64,000 nt of DNA from Pseudonocardia sp. CNS-004 (lineage in GTDB: Bacteria > Actinomycetota > Actinomycetes > Mycobacteriales > Pseudonocardiaceae). Positions 18,379-27,719 of the stretch are shown one piece after another (positions within the stretch are counted from its first letter, which is position 1; each line of letters starts with the position of its first letter). Under the pieces are notes generated by a model. That model saw only the letters and a list, made by a program, of their open reading frames with translations. It did not search any database and was not told where the DNA came from. Where the stretch lies: assembly GCA_001942185.1 (NCBI GenBank), contig MKJV01000082.1, positions 36,990 through 100,989 of the forward strand, written 5' to 3'. Made by a program: the position numbers and the translations under genes.

Positions 18379-18740
18379 CCAGGGCCGCCTCTCGTGATCG
18401 GGTGCTTGCACCAGTAGGACCAGTCAGAACCGAGCAATTCATCGCGGACGGCCCGTCCCCGTCGACGCCATGACCGGGATGTCGCCGCTCGATCGCGGCC
18501 CGGAGCCAGGCCCGCTCGGACGGCCTGAGGAGGGGAGCGCGGTGTGGCCGCTGATCCCATCGAGAAGCACCTCACAGTCGTCGCGACAGCAGTGAGGTAC
18601 TGCTCGGGCCCATCGCCGCGCCTGCGCTCGGCGATGGATCTCCGCGACCGGGTGCGAGTGGAGCGCGGGCGTACTCGGATCCGCGTAGATCCGTCGCGGA
18701 ACGGCCGTGGGCAGCGAATGGGCCGCTACCCTCGCTCGAT
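18379..18740. other. Intergenic region before the sensor kinase gene
   Basis: No convincing gene in 362 bases. It holds an inverted repeat cctca...tgagg near 18571-18597 and the hairpin repeat listed at 18611-18660. TACCCT at 18727-18732 sits eight bases before GTG 18741 and probably serves as the -10 box of the kinase gene. Confidence 0.4.
18611..18660. repeat. Hairpin repeat, copy 1
   Basis: catcgccg and cggcgatg form a stem and are followed by gatctccgcgaccgggtgcgag. A related unit with stem and flank gatgaatctccacgacc lies at 23351-23400. Both are intergenic, so a short interspersed repeat is likely. Confidence 0.4.
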
Positions 18741-19870
18741 GTGATCCACCGGGCAGGGCCGGGCAGCCGCCGGTTCCCGCTGCCGCGTGGCCGGGATGTC
18801 GTGGCGGCCGCGCTGCTCGGCGCTGCGGTGCTGGCGGGCCATGCGCTCCTCGCGTACGCCGGACCCGGTGGCTCGCTCGGTGCGATGGCTGCCGTGGCGG
18901 TGCCGGCGGCCGCGGGCGCGTGGAGCTGGCACCGGGTGGCGCCGGTCGTCTCGGCGATGGTGGTTTCTGCGATCGTCTGCGGGTACGTCCTCGCCGGGCA
19001 GCCGTACGGGCCGATCCTGGTCCTGGTCGTGTTCACCTGCTTCGCCGTTGCGCGCCGCCGCTCCGCCCGGGTGGCCGGCCTCACCTGCGCCGCCGCCGCG
19101 CTGGCGCTGACCGCGGCCCTGTGGACCCGGCTCGACGCGACGCACGTCGAAGCGACCGTGGCGATCCTGCTGGCGTGGCCCGGGGTGTTCGTCGCCGTAC
19201 CGGCGCTGGCCGGTGCACTGGCCAGGACCAGGGCGGATGCCGCGGCCCGGGAACGGGAGGAGCTGGTGGCGCGAGGCGCGTACGAGGAGCGGCTTCGGGT
19301 CGCACGGGAGGTGCACGACATCGCCGGGCACGGGTTCGCCGTCGTCGCCATGCAGGCAGGAGTGGCGCTGACCGTGTTCGACGAAGAGCCGCACCAGGCC
19401 AGGGTGTCGCTGGAGGCGATCCGGGCCTCCAGCGAACACGCCCTGCTCGAACTCCAGGCAGCGCTGGACACGCTGTACGCCGAGGCGCCTGCCGAGCGCG
19501 ACGTGTCGGGCCTCGTCGAACGCGTCCGGGCCGGCGGGCAGCCGGTCGAACTGACCGTCACCGGCAGCCCGGGTGTGCTGGACGATCAGGTCTCGGCGAC
19601 CGTGTTCCGGCTGGTGCAGGAGACGCTCACGAACGTGCTGCGCCATGCCGGGCTGCGACGGCGCAGGTCGTCATGGAGTACGGCGCGGAGGAGGTGTCGC
19701 TGGCCGTGCGCGACGACGGTCGCGGCAGCGGGAAGAGGCCTGCCCCCGGTCGGGGCCTGCGCGGCCTGCGGGAACGGGTCGAGCAGTTGCACGGCACCTT
19801 CACGGCGACCGACCGGCCGACCGGCGGCTACGAGGTGACCGCGACGATCCCCAACGAGGTCCCCCGATGA
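18741..19870 (+). CDS. Sensor histidine kinase (NarL-type partner), one frameshift
   Basis: Two-component kinase. Residues about 18-160 form four to five membrane helices. The HisKA_3 dimerisation box is LRVAREVHDIAGHGFAVVAM, with the phosphorylated His near residue 192. The ATPase domain has VFRLVQETLTNVLRHAG (N box). After a one-base gap near 19652 it continues as VVMEYGAEEVSLAVRDDGRG (G1 box) and GRGLRGLRERV (G2 box). GTG 18741 has TACCCT eight bases upstream and no ribosome binding site. The response regulator gene starts 13 bases after the stop, so they form one operon. The signal sensed is unknown. Confidence 0.9.
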
Positions 19871-19883
19871 ACGGGAAGCCCCG

Positions 19884-20552
19884 ATGATCAGCGTCGCGCT
19901 CGCCGACGACGACGAGCTGGTGCGCATGGGGCTGCGGGTCCTCGTGGCGCGCGAGCACGACCTCGATCTCGTCGGCGAGGCCGTCGACGGCGACGACGCG
20001 CTCACGATCGTGCGATCCAGGTGTCCCGACGTCCTGCTGCTCGACCTCAAGATGCCCGGGCTGGACGGGCTCGGCGTGCTGCGTGCGATCGCCGTCGATC
20101 CGGGGCTCTCCCGAACCCGGGTGATCGTCGTGACGACGTTCGAGATCGACCGGTACGTCGCGGAAGCGCTCCAGGCCGGGGCGAGCGGGTTCCTGCCCAA
20201 GAGCAGTGTCCCGGCCGAGCTGGTTCGGGCGATCCGGGTGGTTGCGGCCGGGCAGGCGCTGCTGTCGCCATCGGTGACCCGTCGCGTGATCGGGATGTTC
20301 GGGCGCCATCTCGTCGGGCCGACGCCGCCTCGCGTGGCATGGGACTCGCTGACCGCCCGCGAGCGGGAGATGGTTGCCTGGGTGGCCACCGGGCTGTCCA
20401 ACGACGAGATCGCCCGTGAGCTGGTGCTGAGTCCGGACACCGTGCGAACCCACGTCAGCCGGGCCATGGTCAAGCTCGCCGCACGCGACCGGGCCCAGCT
20501 CGTCGTGTACGCCGTCCGGAAAGGGCTGACCTTCCCCGATGCCTCCGGATGA
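19884..20552 (+). CDS. LuxR/NarL-family response regulator
   Basis: A 222-residue regulator. The receiver domain begins SVALADDDELVRMGLRVLV, with phosphoacceptor Asp54 in VLLLDLKMPG and the Lys of LPKSSVPAEL. The output domain at about residues 155-210 is a GerE-type helix-turn-helix: LTAREREMVAWVATGLSNDE and RTHVSRAMVKLAARDRAQLV. It is the partner of the kinase directly upstream. Its 3' end overlaps the thioesterase gene by 14 bases, so that gene is probably cotranscribed. The gene is intact. Confidence 0.93.
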   Translation: MISVALADDDELVRMGLRVLVAREHDLDLVGEAVDGDDALTIVRSRCPDVLLLDLKMPGLDGLGVLRAIAVDPGLSRTRVIVVTTFEIDRYVAEALQAGASGFLPKSSVPAELVRAIRVVAAGQALLSPSVTRRVIGMFGRHLVGPTPPRVAWDSLTAREREMVAWVATGLSNDEIARELVLSPDTVRTHVSRAMVKLAARDRAQLVVYAVRKGLTFPDASG

Positions 20553-20928
20553 GAGTGCGACACCGACGACGACCTCCCGGCTGCGGATCCGCCCCCGCCA
20601 CTGCGACGCGCAGGCCGTGGTGCACGCGAGCCGCTACTACGAATTCTTCGAGGACGCGTTCCTCGACTGGCTCGACGACCACATGGGCGGGTACCGGCGG
20701 TTGCGCGAAGAGGACGCCCTCGACCTCGTCATCGTCGCGAGCGGCTGCGACTACCACGGCCCCGCGCGCCTCGACGACGAGCTCACGATCGAGTCGCTGC
20801 TGCAGAAGCGCGGCCGGACGTCGATGACGATGCGGTTCACCGTGCGGCACGGACCGGACGTGGTGGCCATCGGCCACGCCACCTACGTCGCCGTCCGTGC
20901 CGGGGAGCCCACGCCGCTCCCCCGTTGA
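20539..20928 (+). CDS. Hotdog-fold acyl-CoA thioesterase (4HBT/YbgC type)
   Basis: A 129-residue hotdog protein. The N-terminal pattern RPRHCDAQAVVHASRYYEFF is that of 4-hydroxybenzoyl-CoA thioesterase-like enzymes, where the Asp after the Cys is the usual catalytic position and VVHASRYYEF the long central helix. The C-terminal half has the beta strands TSMTMRFTV and VAIGHATYVAV. It would hydrolyse an acyl-CoA thioester in the cytoplasm; the substrate is unknown. It overlaps the response regulator by 14 bases. Confidence 0.82.
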   Translation: MPPDESATPTTTSRLRIRPRHCDAQAVVHASRYYEFFEDAFLDWLDDHMGGYRRLREEDALDLVIVASGCDYHGPARLDDELTIESLLQKRGRTSMTMRFTVRHGPDVVAIGHATYVAVRAGEPTPLPR

Positions 20929-20934
20929 CGCGCG

Positions 20935-21146
20935 GGCAGAACCGCTGCCCGCTCTGCCGGGATCGTGCGGTAGCTGACGGCGCCGCAGGGGAGGTCAGCC
21001 GGGTCGCGCGGAGCTGGCCGTGGGCGCGGGCGAGCTGCTCGCGGAGCTGGCGGATCTCAGTGGCGAGCTCGCGCTTGGCGGGTGTGCGGCTTCGAGCCGG
21101 TCGGATCCTGGGCGGAGGTCCGGCGGGATGCAGGCGGGCCAGGTAC
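20935..21146 (-). pseudogene. Possible gene remnant with a coiled coil
   Basis: On the minus strand one frame reads TPAKRELATEIRQLREQLAR, then AHGQLRATR, a regular coiled-coil pattern of the kind found at the ends of transposon-associated small proteins. There is no start codon or ribosome binding site and the frame is short. It may be a decayed mobile-element gene, or chance in a GC-rich stretch. Confidence 0.25.
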
Positions 21147-22274
21147 TCAGCAGTAGTCGGACTCGTCGAAACGGACGAGCCCGCGAATGTTGCTGCCGGC
21201 GAGCATGTCCGCGTACCCGGTGTTGACCTCCTCCAGCCGGTACTCCTTCGTCACGAGCTGCTCGAGCGGGTACCGCCCTTCCTTGTAGAGGTCGAGGATC
21301 CGCGGGATGTCGGTGCGCGGGTTGCATCCGCCGAAGACCGTTCCCCTGATCTGCTTCTGCAGCATCGACAGCCAGAACGGCTTCATCGCGACCTTGTCGA
21401 TGCTCACCTTGCCGAGGCAGGCCAACACCATGACGCCGCCTTTCGAGGTGAGGGTGAGCGCCTCCTGGACCATCTCGGGCTGCAGCTCGCCGACGGTGAG
21501 GATGACCTTGTCGGCTCTCACACCCCACGTCAGCTCCCGGATCGGTTCGGCGGCCGCGGCCATCGATGGGAACCAGTGGGTCGCGCCGAACTGCTTCGAC
21601 AGGCTCTCCTTGATCGGCGAGGGGTCGACCACGATCACCCGGGCGGCGCCCGCCATCGCCGCCCCCCACACGGCGTTGGCGCCGACGCCGCCGCAGCCGA
21701 CCACGACGACGGTCTCGCCCGGCCCGACGTCAGCGATCTTCGTCGCGGATCCGAAGCCCGTCAGCACACCGCAGCTGAGGAGGGAGGCGTACACCAGCGG
21801 GACGTCGTCGCGGATCTTCACGGCCTGCGACTCGTGCACGGTGATGTACGGCGAGAAGGTGCCGAGCAGCGACATGGGTGCGGCACCCTGACCCTTGACC
21901 GTCGTCCGGTACGTCCCGTCCGCGATCGCGATGCCGCCCATGATCCTGGCGCCGAGGTCGCAGATGTTCGACTGGCCTCGGGCGCACCACACACAACGCC
22001 CGCAGGCTGGGATGTACGTCGAGACGGTGTGGTCGCCCTCCTCGAGCGACGTCACGTTCGGTCCGACTGCCTCGACGACGCCGGCGCCCTCGTGGCCGCC
22101 GAGGAGCGGGTAGGGGCTCGGTGCGTCGCCGGCGCGCATGTGCTCGTCGGAGTGGCACATCCCGGCCGACGCGAGCCGGATCCGCACCTCCCCGGCCACC
22201 GGCTCGCCCATGTCGAGCTCCTCGACGGCCCAGGGCTCGCCCGGACCCCAACAGATCGCTCCCTTGGTCTTCAC
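21147..22274 (-). CDS. NDMA-dependent alcohol dehydrogenase (zinc class III-like)
   Basis: A 375-residue zinc alcohol dehydrogenase. Catalytic zinc ligands are Cys40 in AGMCHSDEH and His61 in GGHEGAGVVEAVG. The structural zinc site is CGRCVWCARGQSNIC (Cys91, 94, 97, 105). The Rossmann motif is VVVGCGGVGANAV. The start MKTKGAICWGPGEPWAVEEL is characteristic of the NDMA-dependent actinomycete type, which holds tightly bound NAD and depends on an auxiliary electron acceptor. The ending GLVRFDESDYC is also typical. An aldehyde dehydrogenase remnant lies upstream, suggesting a former alcohol-to-acid pathway. The gene is intact. Confidence 0.93.
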   Translation of the reverse strand: MKTKGAICWGPGEPWAVEELDMGEPVAGEVRIRLASAGMCHSDEHMRAGDAPSPYPLLGGHEGAGVVEAVGPNVTSLEEGDHTVSTYIPACGRCVWCARGQSNICDLGARIMGGIAIADGTYRTTVKGQGAAPMSLLGTFSPYITVHESQAVKIRDDVPLVYASLLSCGVLTGFGSATKIADVGPGETVVVVGCGGVGANAVWGAAMAGAARVIVVDPSPIKESLSKQFGATHWFPSMAAAAEPIRELTWGVRADKVILTVGELQPEMVQEALTLTSKGGVMVLACLGKVSIDKVAMKPFWLSMLQKQIRGTVFGGCNPRTDIPRILDLYKEGRYPLEQLVTKEYRLEEVNTGYADMLAGSNIRGLVRFDESDYC

Positions 22275-22304
22275 GCGGGTCTCCTTTGCTCTACCAGCAG
22301 GCGC

Positions 22305-22790
22305 TCACAGGCCGATCCAGTCACCCTTGGTCCGGGTGAACTCGTCGATGTTGGCCGGCTCAGCTCCAAGGACGGAGCCGCTCGCGCCGTAGCCGGTGTG
22401 GACCGCGGCCGGGTCGAGCAGGGGAGCATGGTGACGTAGACGATGCGCGCGTCGATCTGGGCGGCCGGCCGGTGTGCCCTCGACAGGTCGTCGGTCCAGA
22501 TCGAGGCGGCCAGGCCGTACTCGGTCGCGTTGGCGCGAGCCACTAGCTCATCCTCGTTGTCGTACGGCCGCACGGACAGCACCTGGCCGAGGATTTCTGC
22601 TCAGGCGATCGTCATGCCGTCCTCGACGTCGGTGAAGACGGTCGGCTGGAAGAAGAAGTCCGCCAGGTCTGTGGGTCGTCCTTGCCGCCGTCGACGAGCC
22701 GCGCGCCCTCGGACACCCCGACCTGCACGTACCGCTCGACCCGTTCGCGGTGCTCGGCCGAGACGAGCGTGAGCTCCTGTGGAGCTACGG
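22305..22790 (-). pseudogene. Aldehyde dehydrogenase, C-terminal remnant
   Basis: Pieces in changing frames resemble the C-terminal third of an aldehyde dehydrogenase: AEHRERVERYVQVGVSEGAR, FFFQPTVFTDVEDGMTIA, then an in-frame TGA, then LSVRPYDNEDELVARANATE, YGLAASIWTDDLSRAH, and finally RTKGDWIGL at the stop (22305-22307). The catalytic Cys region and the whole N-terminal part are absent. The nonsense codon plus more than one frame change mark true decay, unlike the single indels elsewhere. It is directly upstream of the alcohol dehydrogenase gene in the same direction. Confidence 0.8.
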
Positions 22791-22879
22791 CGGTCGAGGC
22801 GCGCCTGACCGGCGCCCATCATCGGGGGGCGTCCGGCGAGTATCGGCGCATCTGAACGAGCAGGGAGTCACGAGGCGGA

Positions 22880-23266
22880 TCAGCTGCCGGCACCGGTGGC
22901 CCCGACGCGATCAGGCGACACGATCGCCGCGATGCCGATGACCACCGCACCGAGCAGCCCGGCTTCCATGACGAGGTTGCCGAGGACCGTCAGCAGACCT
23001 CCCGAAGCCAGGTTGGAGAGGAGTTCACCGCGGACGACACCACCGAACGTGATCCACGCTCCGATCAGGATTCCGGCGAGTGGAGCGACGCGCCACCGCT
23101 GCATCAGCCACACGACGAGCGCGGCGCCGAGAACGAAATAGATCCCTGGTGGGAAGGGCCAGAACTTCGCGGGATCACCGGCGAACTGGATGAGCAGGCC
23201 GACGACGGCGACACCCAGAGCGCCGAGAACCATGACCAGCTTCCGGGATCGAGGAACGAGATTCAT
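22880..23266 (-). CDS. Four-helix hypothetical membrane protein
   Basis: A 128-residue integral membrane protein with four predicted helices: VMVLGALGVAVVGLLIQFAG, then IYFVLGAALVVWLM, LAGILIGAWITFGGVV and LLGAVVIGIAAIV. The N-terminus is basic (PRSRK), so it is probably inside. There is no known motif. ATG 23266 is chosen because it starts just before the first helix; only a weak gaggaacg-type site precedes it. It stands alone between the dehydrogenase remnant and a divergent isomerase-type gene. Confidence 0.6.
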   Translation of the reverse strand: MNLVPRSRKLVMVLGALGVAVVGLLIQFAGDPAKFWPFPPGIYFVLGAALVVWLMQRWRVAPLAGILIGAWITFGGVVRGELLSNLASGGLLTVLGNLVMEAGLLGAVVIGIAAIVSPDRVGATGAGS

Positions 23267-23350
23267 GCCCGCGTACGCTCGCAGCGCCGTGGGCTCGGGA
23301 CATCCGCCACAGCGCGGCCGATTCGGTACGCGATTCGGCGTAGGCCGCGC

Positions 23351-23400
23351 CATCGCGGCCATGATCGCTCGTCGTCGACCGGCGATGAATCTCCACGACC
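23351..23400. repeat. Hairpin repeat, copy 2
   Basis: catcgc near 23351 and gcgatg near 23382 can pair and are followed by aatctccacgacccggagcga. The same layout with gatctccgcgaccgggtgcga is present at 18611-18660. Confidence 0.4.
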
Positions 23401-23449
23401 CGGAGCGACTCCCCTGTCGAACGCAGAGGGCCCGGACGGAGGAGGAACC

Positions 23450-24084
23450 GTGGGAGATGTCTGGCCGCTGGTGCACGCCGAGCGCGCGGCGCTGATCGAG
23501 GACCTCGAACGCGTCGACGACCGCAGCTGGGACGTGCCGTCGCTGTGCGGGGGCTGGTCCGTGCACGACGTCGTCGCGCACCTCGTGGACTCGGCCCGGA
23601 CCACGCGCGTCGGTTTCCTGGTCGCCATGGCCCGGGCGCGGTTCGACTTCCACCGTCAGACGCCCGCGGGGTGGAGCGCGAGCGCCGGGCCACGCCGCGG
23701 GAGACGCTGGAGCAGCTCCGCGCGGTGGCGCCACGCACGTCGGCCCCGCCTGCGCCGCTCGACACCCGGCTCGTCGAGGAGGTCATCCACGGTGAGGACA
23801 TCCGGCGGCCGCTGGGGCTCACCCGCGCCTACCCGGTGGAGCCCGTCGTCCGGGCGCTCCGCCTCCAGACCCGGACCCCCACGTCCTTCGGGGGCGCCAA
23901 GGAGCTGGTGGGGCGGGTCCGGCTGGTGACCTCCGACGCGGACGTGACGATCGGGGACGGCCCGGAGGTCACGGGCACCGCGCTCTGCCTGCTCCTGGCC
24001 GTCTCCGGACGGCCGGTGGGGTCCGGCGACCTCACCGGGCCGGGCGTCGGCGTGCTGGCGCCCGTGACGCCGCCGCGGGCCTGA
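23450..24084 (+). CDS. Maleylpyruvate isomerase-type (mycothiol-dependent, DinB-like) protein, one frameshift
   Basis: TIGR03083-type four-helix protein of about 210 residues. The N-terminal part DVWPLVHAERAALIEDLERV, LCGGWSVHDVVAHLVDSAR carries the WSVHDVVAHL motif and its His, typical of mycothiol-dependent isomerases. Restoring one base near 23660 joins ARGVERERRATPRETLEQLR and LVEEVIHGEDIRRPLG with a second metal-ligand His. The C-terminal domain resembles an SCP2-like lobe. Its substrate is unknown; mycothiol use fits an actinomycete. GTG 23450 follows gaggaacc. The 3' end overlaps the convergent exporter gene. Confidence 0.75.
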
Positions 24085-25581
24085 TCGCCCGCCGCAGCAC
24101 CAGCGCGGCGGTGAGCCCCATCAGCACGGCGCTGACGACCGCCGTCACCTGGAACCCCGAGGTGAACGCCGCCCGGGCCGCGGTCAGCAGGGGGTCGGCG
24201 AGTACGTCCGGCAGTGGCCGGGCGGCCGCCACGGCGGCGCCGAGGTTGTCGCGGGCGGCGTGGGCCACACCGTCGGGGACCCCGGCCGGCACGGCCGCCG
24301 CCATCGCGTGGCGGTAGACGGCCGTGACGACGCTGCCGAGCACGGCCACTCCGAAGGCGCCACCGATCTGCGGGGCCGTGGAGGAGATCGAGGCGGCGGC
24401 GCCGGCGCGGCCGACGGGTGCGGACCCGACGACCATGTTCGTCGCCAGCGCCATCATCGGCCCGAGGCCCGCCGAGACGACGACCGCGCCCACCACGATG
24501 TGCACGAGGTCGTCGACGGGGCCGACGGTGGCCAGGACCAGGTACCCGACGGCGGACCCGGCCAAGCCGACGCCGATCACGACCGCCGGTGGTACCCGCC
24601 GCGCGATCCGCGGGGCGAGCAGCGAACCGGCGATCACGCCCGCGGCGGACGGAGCGGTCCACAGGCCCGCGTGCAGCGGCGAGAGCCCCGCCACGAGCTG
24701 CAGGTACTGGGCGATCGCGTAGTTCGAGCCCCAGAGCACGAAGATCCCGAACGTCAGCGTCGCCACCGCTGTGCGGAACGCGCGGTCGGAGAAGAGTCCG
24801 AGGTCGATCAGGGGGTCGGCCAGGACGCGCTGGCGCCGTACGAACAGCGCCGCCACGACGAACCCGGCGATCACGGCGCCCGCCGGTGCGGCCGTGAGCC
24901 CGGCGGCGGCGATCTGCTTGAGCCCGTACACGACCGGCAGCACGGCGAGCAGCGCGAGCGCGGCGCTGCCGAGGTCGAGGCGCCCCGGACGCGGGTCGCG
25001 GTGCTCGGGCAGCACGAGCGGCCCGGCCACCAGCAGCACCACCATCACGGGCACGGCGAGCAGGAACGCCGACCCCCACCAGAAGTGCTCGAGCAGCCAT
25101 CCACCCACCAGCGGTCCGATCGCGGTGCCGCCCGAGACGCTGGCGATGATCACGCCGATCGCCACGGCGCGCTGGTGCGCGTCTCGGAACATCGCTGCGG
25201 TGAGCGACAGCGTCGACGGCATCAACGTCGCTCCCGCCACCCCCATCAACGCCCTCGCGACGATGAGCAGCTCGGGGTTCGGCGAGTACGCGGCCAGCGC
25301 GGAGGCGATGCCGTACGCGACGCGCCCGCCAGCAGGAGCCTGCGCCTGCCGATGCGGTCGCCCAGCGCGCCGAGCGGGATCATCACGGCCGCGAGCAGGA
25401 ACGCGTAGACGTCGACGATCCACAGCAGCTGGGTGCTGCTCGCCGCCAGGTCGGCGGCGATGGCGGGGAGCGCCAGGTGGGTCACGGTCAGTTCGAGGGA
25501 GGCGAGCAGGGCGGGGAGGGCGAGCACGGCCAGGCCGGTCCACTCGCGCACCCCGGCCCTGGCCATGGCTGCGTCGGTCAT
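24032..25581 (-). CDS. MFS drug exporter, 14-helix DHA2 type, one frameshift
   Basis: Proton-driven multidrug exporter of the EmrB/QacA group, about 516 residues with 14 predicted helices. It starts in the first helix with LAVLALPALLASLELTVTHL. Motif A is LGALGDRIGRRRLLL, and motif C-like GVAGATLMPSTLSL follows. Frame changes near 25320 by one missing base. ATG 25581 follows gggtgggg. The gene is divergent from a soxR-type regulator with a palindrome between them, so the regulator probably controls it. The 3' end overlaps the isomerase-type gene by 53 bases. Confidence 0.88.
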
Positions 25582-25595
25582 CACCCCACCCTCAA

Positions 25596-25615
25596 ACCTC
25601 AGCCATGGTTGAGGT
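25596..25615. promoter_or_regulatory. Probable SoxR/MerR operator
   Basis: The 20-base sequence acctcagccatggttgaggt is palindromic apart from one base pair. Its halves (CCTCA/TGAGG) match the general layout of SoxR boxes. It lies 14 bases before the exporter start and 19 before the soxR-type gene. Confidence 0.65.
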
Positions 25616-25634
25616 CAAGGGCTATGCTCGAGAC

Positions 25635-26132
25635 GTGACCGGCACGCCACCCCCGGAGCTCACCGTCGGCCAGGTCGCCGTACGCTCGGGCGTCGCGGTG
25701 AGCGCCCTGCGCTTCTACGAGGAGAAGGGCCTCATCTCGAGCCGCCGCACCAGCGGCAACCAGCGCCGCTACCCGCGGGAGACGCTGCGGCGCGTCGCCG
25801 TGATCCGGGTGGCGCAGCGCGTCGGCATCCCGCTGCGGATGGTCAGGGAGGCGTTCGCGACGCTGCCCGACGGGCGCACCCCGGACCGGGAGGACTGGGC
25901 GCGCCTGTCCTCGGCGTGGCACGAGGAGCTCGGCACCCGCATCGACCAGCTCGTCCGGCTGCGCACCAGCCTCGCCGACTGCATCGGGTGCGGCTGCCTC
26001 TCACTGGACCGCTGCCTGCTGCGCAACCGCGACGACCGGCTCGGCGAGCGCGGCAGCGGCCCGCGCAGGCTGTTCACCCGAGCCACCCGCGCCGAGGAGG
26101 ACCGGTCCCGGGCACCGGACGCCACGGCCTGA
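25635..26132 (+). CDS. soxR: SoxR-like MerR-family redox regulator
   Basis: A 165-residue MerR-family regulator. The DNA-binding domain is LTVGQVAVRSGVAVSALRFY, EEKGLISSRRTSGNQRRY. The C-terminal cluster CIGCGCLSLDRC (Cys116, 119, 121, 127) is the [2Fe-2S] site of SoxR. GTG 25635 is chosen: TATGCT lies six bases upstream, giving a leaderless transcript, and an upstream ATG at 25604 lies inside the operator. In actinomycetes SoxR responds to redox-active metabolites such as quinones and phenazines and activates exporters; the divergent DHA2 exporter fits this. That link is inference from context. Confidence 0.9.
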   Translation: MTGTPPPELTVGQVAVRSGVAVSALRFYEEKGLISSRRTSGNQRRYPRETLRRVAVIRVAQRVGIPLRMVREAFATLPDGRTPDREDWARLSSAWHEELGTRIDQLVRLRTSLADCIGCGCLSLDRCLLRNRDDRLGERGSGPRRLFTRATRAEEDRSRAPDATA

Positions 26133-26237
26133 TGCGGGCCGCCGCGCCCGGACCCTGCGAATCCCCTGAGGACCGCTGCCACGTGACCCCGGCGTTGTTG
26201 CTACCGTCGACGGGGATCGGTACCGAAGGGATCACAC

Positions 26238-26354
26238 ATGGATTCGCCCTGGGAATGGGTGCTGGACTACTGGACGGTGACGATCTTCCTCCCGTCCGTC
26301 CTGCTGCTCATCGCAATCCTGGCGTTCATCACCCGGCTCGCCGACCGGAAGTGA
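26238..26354 (+). CDS. Small single-pass membrane protein (38 residues)
   Basis: The frame encodes MDSPWEWVLDYWTVT followed by a hydrophobic helix (IFLPSVLLLIAILAFI) and the basic end TRLADRK. A possible ribosome binding site, gaaggga, precedes the ATG by eight bases. The amphipathic Trp-rich start, one helix and basic tail are typical of small regulatory membrane proteins. It overlaps the 3' end of the convergent exporter gene by 26 bases. Function unknown. Confidence 0.5.
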   Translation: MDSPWEWVLDYWTVTIFLPSVLLLIAILAFITRLADRK

Positions 26355-27508
26355 CGCGGGCCGTCCCCTGAGCCCACGCCCACCATCCCGCGGCACGAGC
26401 GCGGCGGCGACCAGCCCTGCGCTCACCCACAACGGTGAGCTCAGTCCCAGGCCGGCCGCGATCGTGAGCCCGCCGAGCCACGGCCCGATGGCCGCACCGA
26501 TGTTGAACGACGCGGTCGCGAAGCTCCCCGCGAGGTTCGGGGCGTCCGCCGCGGCGTAGAGCGTGCGGGCGATCAGCGTGCTCCCGACGGCGAACGAGAG
26601 CGTCCCGAGCAGCGGGACGAGGACCATCGTCGCGATGGCGGTGCCCGCAGAGAGGGCGAACGCGACCCAGCCGGCACCGAGCAGGGTGCCGCCGAACGCG
26701 ATCACGGGCCCCGGGCGGGTGTCGGACCACCGGGCACCCAGCCGGACGCCGAGGAACGACCCTCCGCCGAAGAGCACCAGCACGGCCGGGATCCACCCGG
26801 TGTCGATCCCGGTGATGTCGATGAGCACCGGCGTCAGGAACGTGAACGAGCAGAACGTCGCGGCGTTGACGAGCGCGCCGGGCAGCAGCACCGCCAGCAC
26901 ACCCGGCCTGCGCAGGACCCGCAGCTCGCGGTGCGCGCTCGGCACCGCCGTTGCCGCACCGGGCCGCCCCCCGGGCACCGACATCACGACGGCGACGAGC
27001 GCCGGAAGGCACAGCAGCGCGACGGCCCAGAACGCGGACCGCCAGCCCCACAGCCGCCGAGGAACGCCCCTCCCGGGACGCCCACGACGCACGCGACCGT
27101 GGTGCCCGCGAGCAGCACCGCCAGCGCCCGTCCCTTGGCATCGGGGGCCACCAGGCCCGTCACCGTCGCCAGCGCGACGGCGAGGAACCCGGCGCTCACG
27201 AGCGCGCCCACGATGCGAGTGGCGACCAGAACCTCGAAGCTGGTGGTCACGGCGGCGACCACGTGGGCGAGCACGAACACGGCGAGGAACGCCACGAGCG
27301 CGGGCCGCCGCGCCCAGCGCAGGGACAGCAGCGCCATGAGCGGCGCTCCGACCGCCATGCCTACCGCGAACGCGGAGGTCAGGAGGCCTGCGGCGGGAAT
27401 GGAGACGGACATGTCCGATGCGATGTCCGGCACGAGGCCGGCCACCATGAACTCGGAGGTCCCTTGGGCGAACACCGCTGTCCCGAGCAGGTGGACGACA
27501 GGCGGCAT
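26329..27508 (-). CDS. MFS exporter of the Cmx/CmrA (chloramphenicol efflux) type, two frameshifts
   Basis: A 12-helix MFS exporter. The start MPPVVHLLGTAVFAQGTSEF, then MVAGLVPDIASDMSVSIPA and AGLLTSAFAVGMAVGAPLM, matches Cmx/CmrA-type chloramphenicol exporters. One base is missing near 27055, before LWGWRSAFWAVALL. A second near 26392 would give AGWWAWAQGTARV and a normal stop at 26329; without it the frame runs on to 26232 over the small membrane protein. Whether the substrate is chloramphenicol is unknown, since the family is broad. ATG 27508 lacks a clear ribosome binding site, and an upstream start is possible. Confidence 0.8.
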
Positions 27509-27719
27509 GGACGGTTTCTGCACAGCGTGCTCCGTGGCGAGTTCGACGAGGTCGGTGAAAGGCCGGACCGGTCGAACGGCACGGAATGCAGGAAATGGGT
27601 GAGCCGGGCTCACCGACCACCGATCGACCGGTGGTCAGGCTCTGGACGCCTCGGGGCTCGACACGATCATGGATGCTAGCCCGCTGCGGCCCCGCTGCGC
27701 CACGGGCATACTGCGCAGG

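Noticed and set aside
18544..18744. Possible 66-codon gene before the kinase gene
   Set aside because: No ribosome binding site or motif; it overlaps the hairpin repeat and the probable promoter.
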